NCBI GenBank assembly: GCA_031282385.1
Contig: JAITDV010000618.1
Span: forward strand, 1-9,839
Origin: Planctomycetaceae bacterium
GTDB taxonomy: Bacteria > Planctomycetota > Planctomycetia > Pirellulales > Thermoguttaceae
DNA length: 9,839 nt
Reading direction: 5' to 3'
The translations under genes were made by a program, and so were the position numbers. Positions 1 to 7,783 of the stretch are shown here, one piece after another. Numbering within the stretch: the stretch's first letter is position 1; each line of letters opens with the position of its first letter. The notes under the pieces were generated by a model. The model searched no databases. It saw only the letters and a list, made by a program, of their open reading frames with translations, and was not told the DNA's origin.

Positions 1-85
1 TAACTATATTGCAAATTATAACTCTAAATTGCAACCAAATAAGCCCAGAATTTATAGCACAAAATGACTTTTTCAGGGACAACTA
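1..85. repeat. Left arm of an 85-bp inverted repeat
   Basis: This block matches the reverse complement of 9694-9778 at 82 of 85 positions with no gaps; base k pairs with base 9779-k. It begins at the window edge, so it may extend further left. It lies about 108 bp beyond the stop codon of the minus-strand VWA gene, in the same orientation relative to that gene as the right arm has to proS. It contains two TTGCAA palindromes (10-15 and 30-35) that could form a small stem. No transposase is nearby, so whether it is an insertion-sequence end, a dispersed repeat or a 3'-end element cannot be told from this window. Confidence 0.9.
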
Positions 86-103
86 ATTACCGATTAAAAA
101 ACA

Positions 104-163
104 CACGACTGAATCGTTACGAAAATTCAATATCACAAAATAGTGTCACGTCTGAATAGTTAC
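104..163. repeat. Two 17-bp direct repeats downstream of the VWA gene
   Basis: CACGACTGAATCGTTAC at 104-120 recurs as CACGTCTGAATAGTTAC at 147-163, with 15 of 17 bases identical and a spacing of 43 bp. A weaker relative (AGTGAATTGTTTA) follows at 168-180. They sit between the VWA stop and the 85-bp repeat. No clear hairpin plus T-run terminator is seen here. Function is unknown. Confidence 0.55.
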
Positions 164-192
164 ACATAGTGAATTGTTTAGACTTCTTGCGG

Positions 193-2841
193 CTACCAAT
201 CATATTTTCGCCGCCAAAATAAGTCTAGTAAAAATAACAGAATTATCGTTACAAATAAATACGGTCTCAATGAAACGATTTTAAACGCGGATTTATTTTT
301 TTTCAAAAAAATATCGGCGGGGTCAGGATTAAAATTTCCGCCAGTAAGTTCGGCAATATTTCGCAATAGTTCAGAATTTACTTTGTTGTTGCGTAATTCG
401 TCGGCATAATCAATTACGATTCCGCATGAGTGTTGTAAGAGTGTTTGTTGTTCTTTTGACTGCAATCGTATTTGTAATTGATAATTTCCTCGAAATTTTG
501 TGCGAAATATTGCTTTGTAACGTCCAGAGGCAATTTGTTCAAACGTGATTTTTTGTTTCGATAAATCCGGCGTAATAATTGTCAATATTCCGCTTGCAGC
601 ATCAATAAAACGTTCCGCCGAGTCCGTAACATCAACCACAACCTCAATTCTCCCGTCAACAAATTTACAGTCGATAACTGAATTATCCGATTTTTGTTGT
701 TTCATTGTGAATCTGATGAGTTGACTCCAGAATTTTGTGAAATCATTCCACACAAGCCACTCTGCAGCCCAATGATTTTTAACGTCAGAAGTAAAAGCCG
801 CCGCAATTCCGATTCCGTAATGTTGCCAATTTAACAACGGTTCGCCAGTTTCGGTTGTGAGAATTATTTTTGATGCGGGCTTTGATTTTGTCCGTACAAA
901 TCCAAGAAGCAGCGGAATCCGATCAATTGAAATTCCGTTAAGAATATCATTTTTTGTAACAACAATTGGAGCAAACGGAATTTCACGAATTGCGGACTTG
1001 CCCGACAACATTGTCTCATTTGCAAAAATTTGCGGTACTGAATTTAAGTTTTCCGCCCGATAGAATCTGCCATTGCCCAATTCGGTAATTTGCCGTAATA
1101 ATTCATCGTCGGCGTCGCCTATACTAATTATTGTAACAGTAATTCCGCCTGCCGTTATCCGCTTCAACAACTCTTCAAAATTACCTGATTCACTTTTACC
1201 GTCGGTTAGAAGAATGACATGTTTCGATTGCACATTCAACCAATTAAGTTGCTCATAAGATTCCTGAAGCGCAGAATAAATATTTGTACCGCCGCCTGAA
1301 ATAAGACTGTTGATTGCAGTATGAATTGCGGATTGTGAAGTTACTTTTTGAGACGGAACAATAACATGCGGAATTGCATCGTAAGCGATAATCGAAATGA
1401 AATCATTTGATGAAAGTAAATCTACTGCATTTTTTGCCGCTTTTTGGGCAATCATAATTTTATCTCCGCTCATTGAACCGGAACGGTCTATAACCAATGA
1501 AATTGCTATTGCCGGTTTTTCTTTTTCATCATCAAAATTACATCGAACCGGCAATATATCTTCGATTACAGTTTTATAATATCCGCCTTGTCCAAATGAA
1601 TTTTCTCCGCCAAGCATTATCAAACCGCCGCCGAATTCATAAACATAATCACGCAACAATTTCATTTGTTGTAACGAAAATGCAGTTGCAGGAATATTAG
1701 AAATTATAACCGAGTCGAATTGTAAAAATCCGTCCATCGTTTTGGGTATTCCTTCCGCCGGACGTACTTCTATTTTTAATCCTTGCTCCGACATCGCCGC
1801 AACAAAATCAAATAAAACCTCCGGTCCCGAATCAATCATTAAAATTCGCGGCTGATCTTTAACAATTGCAATTTTACGCGAATAATTATTTTCTTTTTTT
1901 GTATCGTTGTCCGATTCGACTCTAACGCTAAACTCTTGGATTCGATCATCGGATGTAATTTGCTGCAAGCGGAAATTATTTTCGCCAGCATAGAGTTTTT
2001 TTGTTTCGGAATAAATTTTAAATTCGTTACAAAAAATAGAAACAACCGCTTCAGATGATTGATTGCTGTAGATTGTCAGATCAATATTAAATGTCTCGCC
2101 GGATTTCAATTCAGTTGGAATGTTGAAGTTGGTAACAGAAATTTCGGGTAAACTTGATGCCGGTACCGGAACTGTTGAAATTGGTATCGGGCAATAAGCA
2201 GACGTTTCAATTGCATTGCCAACCGTTTCGTTGCCATCGGAAATAAGCACAATCTCATAATTGCAATCAGATAAGATTAAATTGTCCGCAGTCGTGTTGC
2301 CGGCAATTTGCACAAGGTTTGGCAATATTCCGCATAGTACTTCTGCCAACTCTATCGCAGAAGCAATATCAGTCTCACTTGACCAATCCGAATCAATCTC
2401 AATATTTTTTTGATCTTGAATTTGGACAAGATTTAATTTATGTCGCACAAAATCATTGACCGTGCCGGCTAGTTTCGGTTCACGCGCAAAATAAACCAGC
2501 GTGTAAGTGAATCTCTTATTCGCGGCAAATAAATCTTGCAGATAATTATAAATGAATTTTTGGGATTCCGCATCAATACTACGGCTTTCGTCAACCAGAA
2601 AAATCACATGCCGATCAGAAACCATACACTTGACCGATAATCCGGCAAAAATAAATATAAATAAAAGAACTATAACAAAACGAACAATATATCGAATGTA
2701 TTTTAGGTTGTTTATACTTGAGTTGCCGATCACAACATTAGACCCGCAACAACGGCATAAACAATACCAAACAACCAAAAAAATTAAACCTAAAATTAAA
2801 AGAAAAAATAATAATTCAGGATTTGTAAATTCAGGATACAT
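193..2841 (-). CDS. Large membrane protein with two VWA domains and a GATase1-like domain
   Basis: 882 residues. Two N-terminal membrane segments (about 9-29 and 48-70) precede a first VWA domain (about 77-225) with a MIDAS-like DESRS at 84-88, a TDI at 157-159 and SDG at 201-203. A beta-rich linker (about 233-325) follows. A class I glutamine-amidotransferase-like fold (about 331-432) ends in GGGLIMLGGENSFGQGGYY (404-422), typical of non-catalytic GATase-like domains in such proteins. A second VWA domain (about 446-605) has a full MIDAS: DRSGS at 452-456, the Thr of GGGTN at 516-520 and TDG at 546-548. The C-terminus carries one more membrane segment (about 859-876) and a basic tail. The topology suggests that the domains lie outside the cytoplasmic membrane, between segments 2 and 3. 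The family is related to Bat/CARDB-type surface proteins of unknown substrate. The start is 35 bp after the argC stop, so the two are probably co-transcribed. No MoxR or DUF58 partner is visible. Function is not established; the domain calls are firm. Confidence 0.93.
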   Translation of the reverse strand: MYPEFTNPELLFFLLILGLIFLVVWYCLCRCCGSNVVIGNSSINNLKYIRYIVRFVIVLLFIFIFAGLSVKCMVSDRHVIFLVDESRSIDAESQKFIYNYLQDLFAANKRFTYTLVYFAREPKLAGTVNDFVRHKLNLVQIQDQKNIEIDSDWSSETDIASAIELAEVLCGILPNLVQIAGNTTADNLILSDCNYEIVLISDGNETVGNAIETSAYCPIPISTVPVPASSLPEISVTNFNIPTELKSGETFNIDLTIYSNQSSEAVVSIFCNEFKIYSETKKLYAGENNFRLQQITSDDRIQEFSVRVESDNDTKKENNYSRKIAIVKDQPRILMIDSGPEVLFDFVAAMSEQGLKIEVRPAEGIPKTMDGFLQFDSVIISNIPATAFSLQQMKLLRDYVYEFGGGLIMLGGENSFGQGGYYKTVIEDILPVRCNFDDEKEKPAIAISLVIDRSGSMSGDKIMIAQKAAKNAVDLLSSNDFISIIAYDAIPHVIVPSQKVTSQSAIHTAINSLISGGGTNIYSALQESYEQLNWLNVQSKHVILLTDGKSESGNFEELLKRITAGGITVTIISIGDADDELLRQITELGNGRFYRAENLNSVPQIFANETMLSGKSAIREIPFAPIVVTKNDILNGISIDRIPLLLGFVRTKSKPASKIILTTETGEPLLNWQHYGIGIAAAFTSDVKNHWAAEWLVWNDFTKFWSQLIRFTMKQQKSDNSVIDCKFVDGRIEVVVDVTDSAERFIDAASGILTIITPDLSKQKITFEQIASGRYKAIFRTKFRGNYQLQIRLQSKEQQTLLQHSCGIVIDYADELRNNKVNSELLRNIAELTGGNFNPDPADIFLKKNKSAFKIVSLRPYLFVTIILLFLLDLFWRRKYDW

Positions 2842-2876
2842 AATCGTAACAATAATTCATGTACTCAAAAAAACGT

Positions 2877-3902
2877 TTACGGCATTGTTAGCAACGCAGT
2901 TGTTTCGGGGTAGTTGAACATTAGATTGAAATTTTGGACTGCGGCACCGGAAGCTCCTTTGATTAAATTATCGATAACTGAAATTGTAATCACGCGATTC
3001 CCTACAACCTCCGCCGTTATGTGAACATAATTCGTACCCGCAACATCCTTCGTACCCGGAAGATGATCTACTATTTTAATAAAAGGCTCGTCAACATAAA
3101 ACCGGCGAAATAAATCAAGAATATCTGACTTATTCAAACTTGTTGTTTTTGGAATTGAATATGTTGTTGTAAGTATTCCCCGATCCATTGGGGTCAAGTG
3201 CGGGGTGAAGATTACTGTTGTTTGTTTTCCGCTGCTTGTTGAAATTATTTGCTCGATTTCGGGTGTGTGCCGATGTTTTCCGACGTTGTATGCGGAAATA
3301 TTTTCGTTACATTCGCAATACAGATAATTTAATTTCGCAGTTCGTCCTCCGCCTGATACTCCGCTTTTTGAATCAATAATAATATCTGTCGATTCAACTA
3401 TATTCGATTTGACAAGCGGAACCAATGGTAAAATCGCCGATGTTGGAAAACAACCCGGATTAGCTATCAGGTTGGTATCAATTATTTGTTTTCTGAAAAG
3501 TTCGGGCAAACCGTAAACTACATTGCCAAGCCGATCCGGATCAGGGTGAGGTTCCGAATACCAATGTTGAAATTTATCAGGCGAGTCAAGCCGATAATCC
3601 GCACTTAAATCAATCACCTTAACTCCACGCAATAACAACTCCGGCGCAACCTTTGCCGAAGCCGTATGAGGAAGACAACTAAATACACAATCACTACACA
3701 AAACCACCTCCTCCAACGAAAGATTCGATAATTGAAGATCAAGTAAACCCGAAAGAGAATGATGTACTTGACTAATCAAACGTTTATCCTCACGGCTCGT
3801 AACCGCAACAATATCCGCGTAAGGATGACGTAACAATATCTTAATAAGTTCAAGCGCCGTATAACCAGTCGCGCCAAGTATAGTTATTCGTGTTTTGGAC
3901 AT
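2877..3902 (-). CDS. argC: N-acetyl-gamma-glutamyl-phosphate reductase
   Basis: 341 residues, normal length for the family. It reduces N-acetylglutamyl-5-phosphate to the semialdehyde with NADPH in the cytoplasmic arginine pathway. The N-terminal dinucleotide-binding loop is GATGYTALEL (10-19); the third glycine of GxxGxxG is Ala16 here. The catalytic cysteine is Cys151 in ANPGCFPTS. SGVSGGGR (180-187), HRHTPEI (210-216), HLTPMDRGI (235-243) and the C-terminal GASGAAVQNFNLM (316-328) are all present. The start is the ATG just before the beta strand RITILGATGY, which leaves the usual short N-terminus. No Shine-Dalgarno sequence precedes it. No other arg gene is in the window, so argC is separated here from argB, argD and argJ. 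It is the first gene of the minus-strand pair, followed by the VWA gene. Confidence 0.97.
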   Translation of the reverse strand: MSKTRITILGATGYTALELIKILLRHPYADIVAVTSREDKRLISQVHHSLSGLLDLQLSNLSLEEVVLCSDCVFSCLPHTASAKVAPELLLRGVKVIDLSADYRLDSPDKFQHWYSEPHPDPDRLGNVVYGLPELFRKQIIDTNLIANPGCFPTSAILPLVPLVKSNIVESTDIIIDSKSGVSGGGRTAKLNYLYCECNENISAYNVGKHRHTPEIEQIISTSSGKQTTVIFTPHLTPMDRGILTTTYSIPKTTSLNKSDILDLFRRFYVDEPFIKIVDHLPGTKDVAGTNYVHITAEVVGNRVITISVIDNLIKGASGAAVQNFNLMFNYPETTALLTMP

Positions 3903-3973
3903 TGGGTAGAAAATGGATTAGGGGAATGGTGATTTGGGAATTAGGAAAAAAGGACAAATTGCAAACGGGAACA

Positions 3974-3981
3974 CAAATTTA
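3974..3981 (-). promoter_or_regulatory. Candidate argC promoter box (TAnnTTTG-like)
   Basis: On the minus strand this reads TAAATTTG, which fits the Bacteroidota -7 consensus TAnnTTTG, about 71 bp before the argC ATG. It lies in a 23-bp block (3975-3997) that recurs upstream of hppA. A good upstream TTG element at the usual distance is not evident and would fall at the end of the neighbouring hairpin element. Inference only. Confidence 0.35.
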
Positions 3982-3999
3982 TAGTACAAGCAGTATAAT

Positions 4000-4189
4000 A
4001 GACCTTTTCTCTAACCTAAAAATACATCAACGCAACAAAAAAACTACAACGAAAAACCGCCTTTAACTCCTCCGAGACCACTCTTAACCCCTCCGAAGGA
4101 GGGGAATTATTCCCCCCTCGGAGGCGTCTTCTTATTCCCCTCCTTCGGAGGGGTCAGGGGTGGTCTCCTACAGGTTAGCGAAAAGGTCT
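4000..4189. mobile_element. MITE-like hairpin element, copy 1
   Basis: A 190-bp element bounded by 18-bp terminal inverted repeats, AGACCTTTTCTCTAACCT (4000-4017) and AGGTTAGCGAAAAGGTCT (4172-4189), with one mismatch. If the ends are taken as GACC/GGTC, both sides are flanked by TA, as for TA-target elements. Inside are nested inverted repeats: GAGACCAC/GTGGTCTC (4074-4081 and 4160-4167) and an exact 17-bp pair, CCCCTCCGAAGGAGGGG (4088-4104) with its complement (4137-4153), around a 32-bp centre (4105-4136). The single strand should fold into one long GC-rich hairpin in AT-rich surroundings. There is no reading frame for a transposase, so it would be non-autonomous. It lies about 98 bp upstream of argC and about 590 bp upstream of hppA. 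Confidence 0.85.
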
Positions 4190-4347
4190 AGTGTCTAATG
4201 TCTAAGCTTGTCAATCCTAAAAATCTTGATAACTCTGTCAAAAAAAGATTTTAGAAGTTGCCTAAAAAATAAAGGGGCGGGAAAAAAATGAGGAAACAAC
4301 ATTAAAAATAACATAATATAACTTCAAAAAAATACAAGGGAGGTTTT
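4190..4347. other. Intergenic stretch with no gene seen
   Basis: AT-rich, purine-rich sequence between the hairpin element and the first 96-bp repeat. I find no start codon followed by a credible frame, no tRNA fold and no clear terminator. Confidence 0.5.
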
Positions 4348-4443
4348 TATACTGCCCGTACTATAAATTTCGTGACTCAAGAACGTAAAAACCTGCCTTA
4401 CGATAGATAAGCAGGCGAAGGTAAAGGAAAATTCAAGTGTGAA
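4348..4443 (+). repeat. 96-bp direct repeat, copy A
   Basis: It aligns without gaps to 4644-4739 at 80 of 96 positions, exactly 296 bp apart. The last 24 bp (4420-4443) are identical in both copies. The middle holds an imperfect hairpin (CCTGCCTTAC at 4392-4401, loop, GATAAGCAGG at 4406-4415). The first 23 bp (4348-4370) match the region upstream of argC on the opposite strand at 21 of 23 positions. Interpretation is open: a dispersed palindromic repeat, or a leader or promoter module. Confidence 0.8.
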
Positions 4444-4643
4444 CAGTTTAGAAGTTCCCTTAATATATTTCACTCATCGGGACAACGTCTCCTTTAATCC
4501 ACAACGGATACTTGTACAGTTCGATGCGTATGATACAATTACCCAAACTGCGGCAAGAATATCGTCTTGTCTTATAAATTTAATCGTAAACGGATAAATA
4601 TTGAATCGTCATTGACAATATTGTTTCCGAAAAATAACCAAAC
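4444..4643. other. Spacer between the two 96-bp repeats, no supported gene
   Basis: A plus-strand frame is open from a GTG at 4439 to a TAA at 4595-4597 (52 codons). It has no ATG, no ribosome-binding site and no recognisable similarity, so I do not call it. A TTGACA hexamer lies at 4612-4617 but lacks a good -10 partner at 16-18 bp. Confidence 0.4.
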
Positions 4644-4739
4644 TATACCGCTCATACGATAAATTGCGTACCTCAAGAGCGTAAAAGCCTGCTTGCCGAT
4701 AGGTAAGCAGACGGCGGTAAAGGAAAATTCAAGTGTGAA
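4644..4739 (+). repeat. 96-bp direct repeat, copy B, in the hppA leader
   Basis: Second copy of the 4348-4443 repeat, ending 42 bp before the hppA ATG. Its hairpin is better formed than in copy A: CTGCTTGCC (4689-4697), GATA loop, GGTAAGCAG (4702-4710), with one G-T pair. Because it lies in the probable 5' untranslated region or promoter of hppA, it could affect expression, but it matches no riboswitch class that I recognise. Confidence 0.8.
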
Positions 4740-4781
4740 ATTTAAACACATAACACCCAAAAACAACACTAAAATCAAATA

Positions 4782-7238
4782 ATGAAAAATCAAGTTAAGT
4801 ACGTTGTTACTTTCTTATCTTTTGTCGTATGTCTTTTGACAAGCTCGTTAGTATTCGGCAGCGAAGCCGATATTTTAATCCCCGATTTAAGCGCCGGTAA
4901 ATTCAATACACTATTCGGCATCAACGGTTGGATACTGCTTATCTGCGGCTTGTCCGTAGTCGTCGCAACACTAATAATCAGCATCTACTTGTTCCTCGAA
5001 GTCCGAAAATTGCCCGTACACAAATCAATGCAAGACGTCTCCGAAATAATATTCAAAACTTGCAGCACCTACCTCCTACAACAAGGCAAATTTTTGATCT
5101 GTCTGTTTTTCTGCATCGCCGCCGTCTATTACGTGTTCGTCAAAGTACACCCGTCAACAACTCATTCTTGGTGGTTCATGCTCTCCGCAGTATTGTTTTT
5201 TGCTCTTGTCGGTATGGGCGGCTCTTATATTGTTGCCTGGTACGGCATCCGACTCAACACTTACGCTAACTCCCGCGCAGCATTCGCATCACTTCGCGGC
5301 AAACCTTGGGAAGTTGTCAATATACCGCTCCGCGCCGGAATGAGTGTCGGACTTTTTCTCATATCAGTTGAACTCATCATCATGGCGGCAATCCTACTAT
5401 TCATTCCCCGCGAAATCATCGGCATCTGCTTCCTCGGTTTCGCAATCGGTGAATCACTCGGCGCAAGCGCATTGCGAATCGCCGGCGGTATATTCACAAA
5501 AATCGCCGACATCGGATCAGACTTGATGAAAATTGTATTCAAAGTTGACGAAGATGACCCGCGGAACCCCGGCGTAATTGCAGATTGTACGGGCGACAAC
5601 GCCGGAGACAGCGTCGGACCAACCGCCGACGGATTTGAAACCTACGGCGTAACCGGGGTCGCATTGATAACATTTATTGCACTTGCAATTGTCCCGCAAG
5701 ATACAACCGAAACTGCTAAACTAGCCGCACAAAATTTACAAGCACAACTAATAGTCTGGATTTTTATCATGCGTTTCCTAATGGGTTGCTTCTCAGGCGT
5801 CGCATACTTCGTCAACCAATATTTTTCCGAAAAAATTTTCGGTAACAAAAAAGAATTCGATTTTGAATTTCCGCTCACATCGTTAATTTGGATATCATCA
5901 ATACTCTGCATAATAATCTCACTTCTCACAAGTTTTTTGTTGCTTAACCAACTCCCTGATTTTGCTTGGCTTAAATTAGCCGGAATAATAACTTGCGGTA
6001 CACTTGCTGCTGTTTTTATACCAGAATTTACCAAAATATTCACTAGCTCAAAATCAAAACATGTTCAAGAAATTGTTACCGCCTCCCGCGAAGGCGGCGC
6101 ATCACTAAACATACTCTCCGGTATAACCGCAGGTAACTTCGGCGCATTCTGGACAGGCGGACTAATAGCAGCACTAATGGCAATCGCATACGGAATCTCT
6201 CTATCAGGTTTAGACGCAATTCTAGGAATACACGCACCAATATTCGCATTCGGATTAGTTGCATTCGGATTCCTCTGCATGGGACCCGTAACAATCGCAG
6301 TCGATAGCTACGGACCTGTTACCGATAACGCACAGTCAATATTCGAACTATCACGAATCGAACAAATCCCGAATATTGCAAACGAAATCGAACGCGACTT
6401 CGGATTCAAACCCGATTTTGAAACCGGTAAACACTACCTCGAAGCAAACGACTCCGCAGGTAACACCTTCAAAGCAACCGCAAAACCTGTACTAATCGGT
6501 ACCGCTGTCGCCGGCGCAACAACAATGATCTTTGCAATTTTCCTGATGTTGGAAAAAATAGGCGGATTACATCTTGAGTTGACCAACGCGCCGGTAATAC
6601 TAGGGTTGATTTGCGGCGGTGCTGTTGTCTATTGGTTCTGCGGCGCGTCAACACAAGCAGTTACAACCGGCGCATATCGCGCTGTAGAATTTATCAAAAA
6701 TAACTTGGACTTGAACAAAACAGAAGCAGACATCGACGATTCGAAAACTGTAGTAAAAATTTGTACAAAATACGCACAGAAAGGTATGTGGAATATCTTT
6801 CTCGCCTTGATTTCACTTACTCTTGCATTTGCTTTTGTTGACCCGAATTTCTTTATCGCTTACTTGATTTCAATTGCAATATTCGGATTGTTTCAGGCAA
6901 TTTACATGGCAAACGCCGGAGGCGCGTGGGACAATAGTAAAAAAGTTGTCGAGGTTGATTTGAAAGAAAAAGGCACAGAACTACACGCTGCAGCAGTTAT
7001 CGGCGACACCGTAGGCGACCCCTTCAAAGATACCAGCTCAGTGTCCCTCAATCCAATCATAAAATTCTCAACATTGTTCGGATTGCTCGCAACCGAAATC
7101 GCTTTGGCAATGAGACAGTCAACTGAATACGTAGGTTACACATGGCTCATCTCAACCGGATTTATGGTTGTAGGTCTATTTTTCGTCTGGAGATCCTTTT
7201 ACACAATGAGAATACCTGTAAAAGAAAAAAATAAGTAA
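4782..7238 (+). CDS. hppA: Membrane-bound ion-translocating pyrophosphatase
   Basis: 818 residues, longer than typical plant or Rhodospirillum enzymes. It hydrolyses PPi and pumps H+ and/or Na+ out across the cytoplasmic membrane through about 16 membrane helices. The N-terminus (1-28) looks like a cleavable signal peptide, compatible with an external N-terminus. Catalytic PPi/Mg signatures are present: KVDEDDPRNPGVIAD (254-268), GDNAGDSVGPTADGFETY (271-288), DSYGPVTDNAQ (508-518), NAGGAWDN (711-718) and GDTVGDPFKD (741-750). The position that separates K+-dependent (Ala) from K+-independent (Lys) enzymes reads GNTFKA (560-565), with Lys564, so K+ independence is inferred. The segments GNTFKATAKPV and SSVSLNPIIKFSTLFGL differ from the canonical families and suggest the divergent subgroup known from Chlorobium-type bacteria. 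Transported ion not determined. The ATG follows an A-rich leader without a Shine-Dalgarno sequence. A hairpin element begins 5 bp after the stop. Confidence 0.96.
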   Translation: MKNQVKYVVTFLSFVVCLLTSSLVFGSEADILIPDLSAGKFNTLFGINGWILLICGLSVVVATLIISIYLFLEVRKLPVHKSMQDVSEIIFKTCSTYLLQQGKFLICLFFCIAAVYYVFVKVHPSTTHSWWFMLSAVLFFALVGMGGSYIVAWYGIRLNTYANSRAAFASLRGKPWEVVNIPLRAGMSVGLFLISVELIIMAAILLFIPREIIGICFLGFAIGESLGASALRIAGGIFTKIADIGSDLMKIVFKVDEDDPRNPGVIADCTGDNAGDSVGPTADGFETYGVTGVALITFIALAIVPQDTTETAKLAAQNLQAQLIVWIFIMRFLMGCFSGVAYFVNQYFSEKIFGNKKEFDFEFPLTSLIWISSILCIIISLLTSFLLLNQLPDFAWLKLAGIITCGTLAAVFIPEFTKIFTSSKSKHVQEIVTASREGGASLNILSGITAGNFGAFWTGGLIAALMAIAYGISLSGLDAILGIHAPIFAFGLVAFGFLCMGPVTIAVDSYGPVTDNAQSIFELSRIEQIPNIANEIERDFGFKPDFETGKHYLEANDSAGNTFKATAKPVLIGTAVAGATTMIFAIFLMLEKIGGLHLELTNAPVILGLICGGAVVYWFCGASTQAVTTGAYRAVEFIKNNLDLNKTEADIDDSKTVVKICTKYAQKGMWNIFLALISLTLAFAFVDPNFFIAYLISIAIFGLFQAIYMANAGGAWDNSKKVVEVDLKEKGTELHAAAVIGDTVGDPFKDTSSVSLNPIIKFSTLFGLLATEIALAMRQSTEYVGYTWLISTGFMVVGLFFVWRSFYTMRIPVKEKNK

Positions 7239-7243
7239 ATTTT

Positions 7244-7435
7244 AGACCTTTTATCTAACCTAAAAATATAACAACGCAACAAAAAACCTACAACGAAAAA
7301 CTGCCTTTAACTCCTCCGAGACCACCCCTGACCCCTCCGAAGGAGGGGAATAAGAAGACGCCTCCGAGGGAGGCGAATAATTCCCTTCCTTCGGAGGGGT
7401 CAGGAGTGGTCTCCTACAGGTTGGCGAAAAGGTCT
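7244..7435. mobile_element. MITE-like hairpin element, copy 2
   Basis: A 192-bp element, closely matching 4000-4189 in the same overall orientation. Terminal inverted repeats are AGACCTTTTATCTAACCT (7244-7261) and AGGTTGGCGAAAAGGTCT (7418-7435). Nested arms are GAGACCAC/GTGGTCTC (7318-7325, 7406-7413) and a 17-bp pair (7332-7348, 7383-7399). The 34-bp centre (7349-7382) matches the reverse complement of the copy 1 centre. Flanks read TTA on both sides of GACC...GGTC, which is compatible with a short AT target duplication but not decisive. It starts 5 bp after the hppA stop, so its strong hairpin could also end or protect the hppA transcript. Confidence 0.85.
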
Positions 7436-7648
7436 TATCAAAATCAAACAAAACATAAGGGCATAAGGGTGCGTTGGGGGAGAATTTTGGGCTACTAATG
7501 GTAATTTGACAAATAAGGGTTGGAATACTAGAGCCGTTCGGAAAATTATCTTGTTCCACGCAGATTTATTGGGACTGGGAAATAGAATTGTTGACAATAT
7601 AAACATACGAATGAATAGATACAAAAATTTCTTATTACTGAAAGTACA
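7436..7648. other. Intergenic stretch with no gene seen
   Basis: All plus-strand frames are broken by stops. It contains a tandem 8-bp repeat CATAAGGG (7454-7461 and 7462-7469) and a TTGACA hexamer at 7591-7596 with no convincing -10 box. No tRNA or terminator recognised. Confidence 0.45.
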
Positions 7649-7783
7649 ATGAAAAGAAAACTTGATCTGCCGCAATTTCAACGAGCGATGATTCGATTTT
7701 GTTGGTTATTTTGGGCAAGTGTAATTATTGGAGTTGTTGCTTTTACTTTTTTGATTATTGCTATCGAATATACCAAAGCATAA
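7649..7783 (+). pseudogene. Short membrane-peptide frame, possible gene remnant
   Basis: An ATG frame of 44 codons. It encodes a basic, polar start (MKRKLDLPQFQRAMIRF) followed by one strong membrane helix (about 19-38) and a short tail ending in a TAA. Basic start plus one helix resembles the extreme N-terminus of bifunctional penicillin-binding proteins (PBP1A type) of Bacteroidota, which continue with a conserved proline/glutamate-rich stretch that is missing here. After the stop, a second frame offset by one (7783-7869) stays open for 28 codons and reads like protein. This could be a frameshifted, truncated remnant, a genuine small membrane protein, or chance. No ribosome-binding site is seen. 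Confidence 0.3.

Noticed and set aside
193..2841. Catalytic glutamine amidotransferase activity in the VWA protein
   Set aside because: The GATase-like domain (331-432) has no nucleophilic Cys in a GxCxG setting; it looks like a non-catalytic fold.
4439..4597. 52-codon GTG frame between the 96-bp repeats
   Set aside because: No ATG, no ribosome-binding site and no similarity I recognise; length is compatible with chance.
4348..4739. CRISPR array
   Set aside because: Only two long, diverged repeats with a 200-bp spacer and no cas genes.
4644..4739. Known riboswitch in the hppA leader
   Set aside because: A single simple stem without the conserved cores of fluoride, c-di-GMP or other classes that I can recognise; left as a repeat.
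4572..4793. 73-codon minus-strand frame upstream of hppA
   Set aside because: Much of it is the 96-bp repeat read backwards, it overlaps the hppA start, and it has no recognisable domain.
7260..7681. Two minus-strand frames (99 and 93 codons) after hppA
   Set aside because: They run through the palindromic hairpin element; the Pro/Ser-rich repeats come from its inverted repeats, not from a protein.
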